In this document: one piece after another, positions 6,830 through 8,991 of the stretch
Layout: each line of letters opens with the position of its first letter
Numbering within the stretch: position 1 is the first letter of the stretch
Assembly: GCA_002317475.1 (NCBI GenBank)
Contig: DCIS01000146.1
Location: forward strand, 1-8,991
Length of the DNA stretch: 8,991 nt
Origin: Prevotellaceae bacterium UBA1720
GTDB taxonomy: Bacteria; Bacteroidota; Bacteroidia; Bacteroidales; Bacteroidaceae
Direction: 5' to 3'
Program-made: the position numbers and the translations under genes
Notes under the pieces: model-generated
What the model saw: the letters and a program-made list of their open reading frames with translations, nothing else
What the model was told of the DNA's origin: nothing
Databases searched by the model: none

Positions 6830-7286
6830 AGGGATTCTTGCGCATGTGTGAGTTGTAGAAACGCCTGTCACCCGTCACTTCTCTGCCGATGAAGGAAGGT
6901 TTCACATAAGCCTCATCCTCGCTCTTCATCTCCAGTTCAGCCATAATCAGCCCATCATTCTCTCCGTGGAATTCATCGACTTCCCATACATGGTCATCCT
7001 CCGCCTTTACCAGGTAGCGATGCTTATCGATAATGCCGGGTTCACAGATAAGCATCAAGTCCTTTGCGTCTGAGAGGGGTATCTCCTTCTCAAATTCGTA
7101 GCGTGCCAGTCCGGCAATGCCACTAGGACCTTTTATTGTTAGGTAACCCTTCTCATCACGAATGCGTACACGAACGGTACGACCATTTCCACTGGCAATG
7201 TAGCCTTGCTGAATATGAGTGCAGTTGTGCGCAAGAGATTTAAACTCGCCTACAACTATGAATTTTCTTTCTATTTCGAGTGGCAT
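6804..7286 (-). CDS. CYTH domain protein (triphosphate tunnel metalloenzyme)
   Basis: The 160-residue protein consists of one CYTH domain, the eight-strand tunnel fold that binds a triphosphate with a divalent metal. The ExExK signature is at 4-8 (EIERK). Other tunnel-strand residues are R39, R41 and R43 (RVRIR), K52 (LTIKG), the acidic strand YEFEKEIP (63-70), KHRYLV (88-93), WEVDEFHGEN (101-110) and AELEM (116-120). Stand-alone bacterial members of this short type are mostly inorganic triphosphatases or other triphosphate hydrolases; a few CYTH proteins are class IV adenylate cyclases. I favour a tri/polyphosphate hydrolase, with the substrate unproven. The start is firm because the ExExK motif must lie at the N-terminus. 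The gene follows prfB by 85 bp on the same strand, and its leader contains the TCGA octamer array. Its last 26 bp overlap the convergent VanZ-like gene. Confidence 0.93.
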   Translation of the reverse strand: MPLEIERKFIVVGEFKSLAHNCTHIQQGYIASGNGRTVRVRIRDEKGYLTIKGPSGIAGLARYEFEKEIPLSDAKDLMLICEPGIIDKHRYLVKAEDDHVWEVDEFHGENDGLIMAELEMKSEDEAYVKPSFIGREVTGDRRFYNSHMRKNPFRLWKDSL

Positions 7287-7297
7287 TTCTGAGGTTT

Positions 7298-7365
7298 TTG
7301 ATTTCTCGATTATTCGATCGAATTATCGAGGTTTCGATTTGTCGATTTATCGGGGTTTCGATTAA
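7298..7365. repeat. Octamer tandem array with TCGA cores
   Basis: TCG or TTG cores recur exactly every 8 bp at 7298, 7306 and 7314, then, after a 4-bp phase slip, at 7318, 7326, 7334, 7342, 7350 and 7358. Units are degenerate (TCGATTAT, TCGAATTA, TCGAGGTT, TCGATTTG, TCGATTTA, TCGGGGTT, TCGATTAA). A higher-order 22-bp direct repeat is visible at 7318-7339 and 7342-7363 with 20 of 22 bases identical. The phase slip creates the perfect palindrome TTCGATCGAA (7313-7322), and ATCGA-GGTT-TCGAT (7325-7338) can form a small hairpin. The array fills most of the 85-bp gap between prfB and the CYTH gene and would lie in the CYTH leader. No terminator-type T-run follows it. Confidence 0.8.
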
Positions 7366-7371
7366 CGACCA

Positions 7372-8484
7372 CTACTGCTCCCCACCGAACTCCATTAGAT
7401 AAGCCTTGATGAAGGCATCAATCTTGCCATCCATCACGCCACCAACGTCACTCGTCTGGTAGTTCGTACGATGATCCTTTACGCGACGGTCGTCAAAGAC
7501 GTAGCTACGTATCTGGCTACCCCACTCTATCTTACGTTTTCCTGCCTCCACCTTGGCCTGCTCGGCCATACGATGCTGCAGTTCTTTATCATACAGCATT
7601 GAGCGAAGCAAACGAAGGGCATTCTCCTTGTTCTTGGGTTGGTCGCGCGTCTCGGTATTCTCAATCAGAATCTCCTCTTCCTCACCGGTATAGGGGTCCT
7701 TGTACTGGTAGCGCAGACGTACACCAGACTCTACCTTGTTCACATTCTGACCACCCGCACCACTACTGCGGAACGTATCCCACGAGATGCGAGCCTGCTC
7801 AATATTTACCTCGATGGTATCATCCACCAGCGGGGTCACGAATACAGATGAGAAACTCGTCATACGCTTGCCCTGTGCATTGTAAGGACTGACACGCACC
7901 AGACGATGCACACCATTCTCGCTCTTCAGGTAACCATAGGCGTAAGGTCCCTCTATCTCAATAGTACAGCTCTTGATACCCGCATCATCGCCATCCAGCA
8001 CATTACTGATACGCACCTTGTATCCATTGTTCTCTGCCCAGCGCATGTACATACGCATCAGCATCTGAGCCCAGTCCTGAGCCTCCGTACCACCAGCACC
8101 CGAGTTGATCTTCAACACAGCGTCCATCTGATCCTCCTCCTGACGCAGCATGTTACGCATCTCCAGAGCCTCGATAGCCTCCATGGTTCGGGTGTATAGT
8201 TCGTCCACCTCCTGCTCCGTCACCAGTTCCTCCTTATAAAACTCAAAGGCAGTATCCAGTTCATCGCACAAGGTGCTTACCTCGTTGTAGTCGTTCAGCC
8301 ACTTCTCCAGACCCTTTACCAACTTCATCTGCTGCTCTGCACGTTTCTGGTCATCCCAGAATCCTGGTGCCTGTGTGCGGAGCTGTTCCTCCTCCCACTG
8401 CACCTTCTTATTGTCAATATCCAGATAGCGATTCAGTTGCTCTACACGATCTTTGGCTTCCTTCAGTTGTTCAATTGTTATCAC
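7372..8484 (-). CDS. prfB: Peptide chain release factor 2 (RF2)
   Basis: RF2 recognises UGA and UAA stop codons in the ribosomal A site and triggers release of the finished protein. The 370-residue protein has the N-terminal helical domain (about 1-110), NSGAGGTEAQDWA (127-139), the codon-recognition tripeptide at 199-201 (SPY; SPF in E. coli) and the catalytic GGQ at 244-246 within RSSGAGGQNVN. Ser241 sits where E. coli K-12 has the unusual Thr246. The start is GTG at 8484: an in-frame TAA lies 15 nt further upstream with no ATG between. In many bacteria prfB needs a +1 frameshift at CTT-TGA after the sequence for Tyr-Leu; here the matching residues YLD (20-22) are read through TAT CTG GAT with no stop, so the gene is one continuous frame. 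It ends in TAG. It lies 39 bp after an acyl-CoA synthetase gene and 85 bp before the CYTH gene, same strand. Confidence 0.97.
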   Translation of the reverse strand: MITIEQLKEAKDRVEQLNRYLDIDNKKVQWEEEQLRTQAPGFWDDQKRAEQQMKLVKGLEKWLNDYNEVSTLCDELDTAFEFYKEELVTEQEVDELYTRTMEAIEALEMRNMLRQEEDQMDAVLKINSGAGGTEAQDWAQMLMRMYMRWAENNGYKVRISNVLDGDDAGIKSCTIEIEGPYAYGYLKSENGVHRLVRVSPYNAQGKRMTSFSSVFVTPLVDDTIEVNIEQARISWDTFRSSGAGGQNVNKVESGVRLRYQYKDPYTGEEEEILIENTETRDQPKNKENALRLLRSMLYDKELQHRMAEQAKVEAGKRKIEWGSQIRSYVFDDRRVKDHRTNYQTSDVGGVMDGKIDAFIKAYLMEFGGEQ

Positions 8485-8523
8485 GTTATCTTTATCTTTT
8501 TATTTATTCTTGCTTATTGCTTA
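8485..8523 (-). promoter_or_regulatory. A-rich leader of prfB with a short heptamer duplication
   Basis: The 39-bp gap before the prfB GTG is very A/T-rich on the gene strand (AATAAATAAAAAGATAAAGA around 8508-8489) and has no Shine-Dalgarno sequence. A/T-rich leaders just before the start are typical of efficient translation in Bacteroidetes. On the + strand the heptamer TTGCTTA is exactly duplicated (8510-8516 and 8517-8523), directly next to the acyl-CoA synthetase stop. I see no clear TAnnTTTG promoter box here, so prfB may be cotranscribed with the gene upstream. Confidence 0.4.
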
Positions 8524-8991
8524 TTATTCTTCAGCGTACATCGCTTCTATCTCCTTGGCATAGTTGACATTCAGTACGGGGCGTCTGACCTTGAGGGTAT
8601 TGGTAAGCTCACCTTTCTCCATGCTGAAAGGCTCAGGCAGAAGAGTGATGCGCTTGATACGCTCGTAGTGTGCAAACTCCTGCTGGAGGGTGTCAATGCG
8701 GTCCATCAGAATCTTGTTGATCTGCGGATTGGCACACAACTCTGCACGACTGCCATAAGTGATATGGTTTTCCTCGGCCAACTGCTCTAGGGAACGGTAT
8801 TCAGGAATGATGAGAGCAGAGACAAACTTGCGCATGTCGGCTATCACGACTATCTGGTCGATGTAACGGTCAACAACCAATTTTGACTCAATCATCTGAG
8901 GCGCAATGTACTTGCCGTTGCTGGTCTTGAAGAGATCCTTGATACGGTCGGTAAGGAACAATTCTCCATCCTTAAGGTAGCCAGCGTCTCC
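8524..8991 (-). CDS. AMP-forming long-chain acyl-CoA synthetase, C-terminal part
   Basis: The 155 residues visible are the C-terminal end of an ANL-superfamily adenylating enzyme; the rest lies beyond the right edge of the window, so the start is not visible. Counting from the edge, GDAG at 1-4 matches the end of the TGD motif whose Asp contacts the AMP ribose. DRIKDLFKTSNGKYIAP (15-31) is the hinge motif typical of fatty-acyl-CoA ligases, and GELTNTLKVRR (127-137) carries the likely adenylation lysine at 134. Such enzymes activate fatty acids with ATP and coenzyme A at the inner face of the membrane. The hinge sequence resembles long-chain (FAA1/FadD-like) ligases more than acetyl-CoA synthetases, but chain length is not proven. 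The gene ends with TAA TAA and is followed 39 bp later by prfB. No truncation is seen other than the window edge. Confidence 0.92.
   Translation of the reverse strand, partial: GDAGYLKDGELFLTDRIKDLFKTSNGKYIAPQMIESKLVVDRYIDQIVVIADMRKFVSALIIPEYRSLEQLAEENHITYGSRAELCANPQINKILMDRIDTLQQEFAHYERIKRITLLPEPFSMEKGELTNTLKVRRPVLNVNYAKEIEAMYAEE

Noticed and set aside
7325..7338. Rho-independent terminator in the TCGA array
   Set aside because: The stem is only 5 bp and no T-run follows on either strand; it is better explained by the repeated self-complementary core.
7601..7892. Plus-strand ORFs opposite prfB
   Set aside because: They overlap the conserved catalytic part of RF2 in antisense and carry no family signal.

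Overview
The window looks like a chromosomal housekeeping segment from a member of the Bacteroidales, most likely Prevotella or a close relative. The protein sequences have the Bacteroidetes style (PNPase, RF2 and NSS transporters), no start codon has a convincing Shine-Dalgarno sequence, the promoter boxes match the Bacteroidetes TAnnTTTG type, and coding is dense. The genus is an inference from general familiarity, not from a search.

Layout from left to right. (1) pnp, encoding polynucleotide phosphorylase, is on the + strand at 33-2321 and ends in an Arg/Glu/Gly-rich tail. A long hairpin terminator follows, then a 105-bp array of about ten CCTAGG-centred decamers. (2) A minus-strand cluster reads right to left: two adjacent paralogous sodium:neurotransmitter-symporter (NSS) family transporters (6333-4966 and 4922-3540), then a membrane-anchored helix-hairpin-helix (ComEA-like) protein (3503-2496). 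The gaps are only 43 and 36 bp, so this is probably one operon. (3) A 97-bp divergent promoter region, 6334-6430, lies between that cluster and a + strand VanZ-like membrane protein (6431-6829). (4) A second minus-strand run reads from the right edge: the C-terminal part of an AMP-forming long-chain acyl-CoA synthetase (cut by the window edge), prfB (release factor 2), and a CYTH/triphosphate-tunnel protein. The CYTH 3' end overlaps the convergent VanZ gene by 26 bp.

The proteins do not form one pathway. They cover RNA turnover (PNPase), translation termination (RF2), sodium-coupled amino-acid-type uptake (two NSS proteins), DNA binding at the membrane (HHH protein), organic phosphate chemistry (CYTH) and fatty-acid activation (acyl-CoA synthetase). 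I see no mobile element, CRISPR array, tRNA, rRNA or defence system, and no gene-free stretch longer than 300 bp.

The most interesting signal is in the spacers. Several short intergenic gaps hold their own short-period tandem array: a 10-bp CCTAGGTAAT-type array, a 10-bp CCATTCATAA-type array, an 8-bp TCGATTTA-type array, and a weaker 7-bp TTGCTTA duplication. The two longest are built on self-complementary cores (CCTAGG and TCGA). prfB also stands out: the usual programmed +1 frameshift site has become CTG GAT, it starts with GTG, it ends in TAG (a codon RF2 itself does not read), and its stop-codon recognition tripeptide is SPY instead of SPF.
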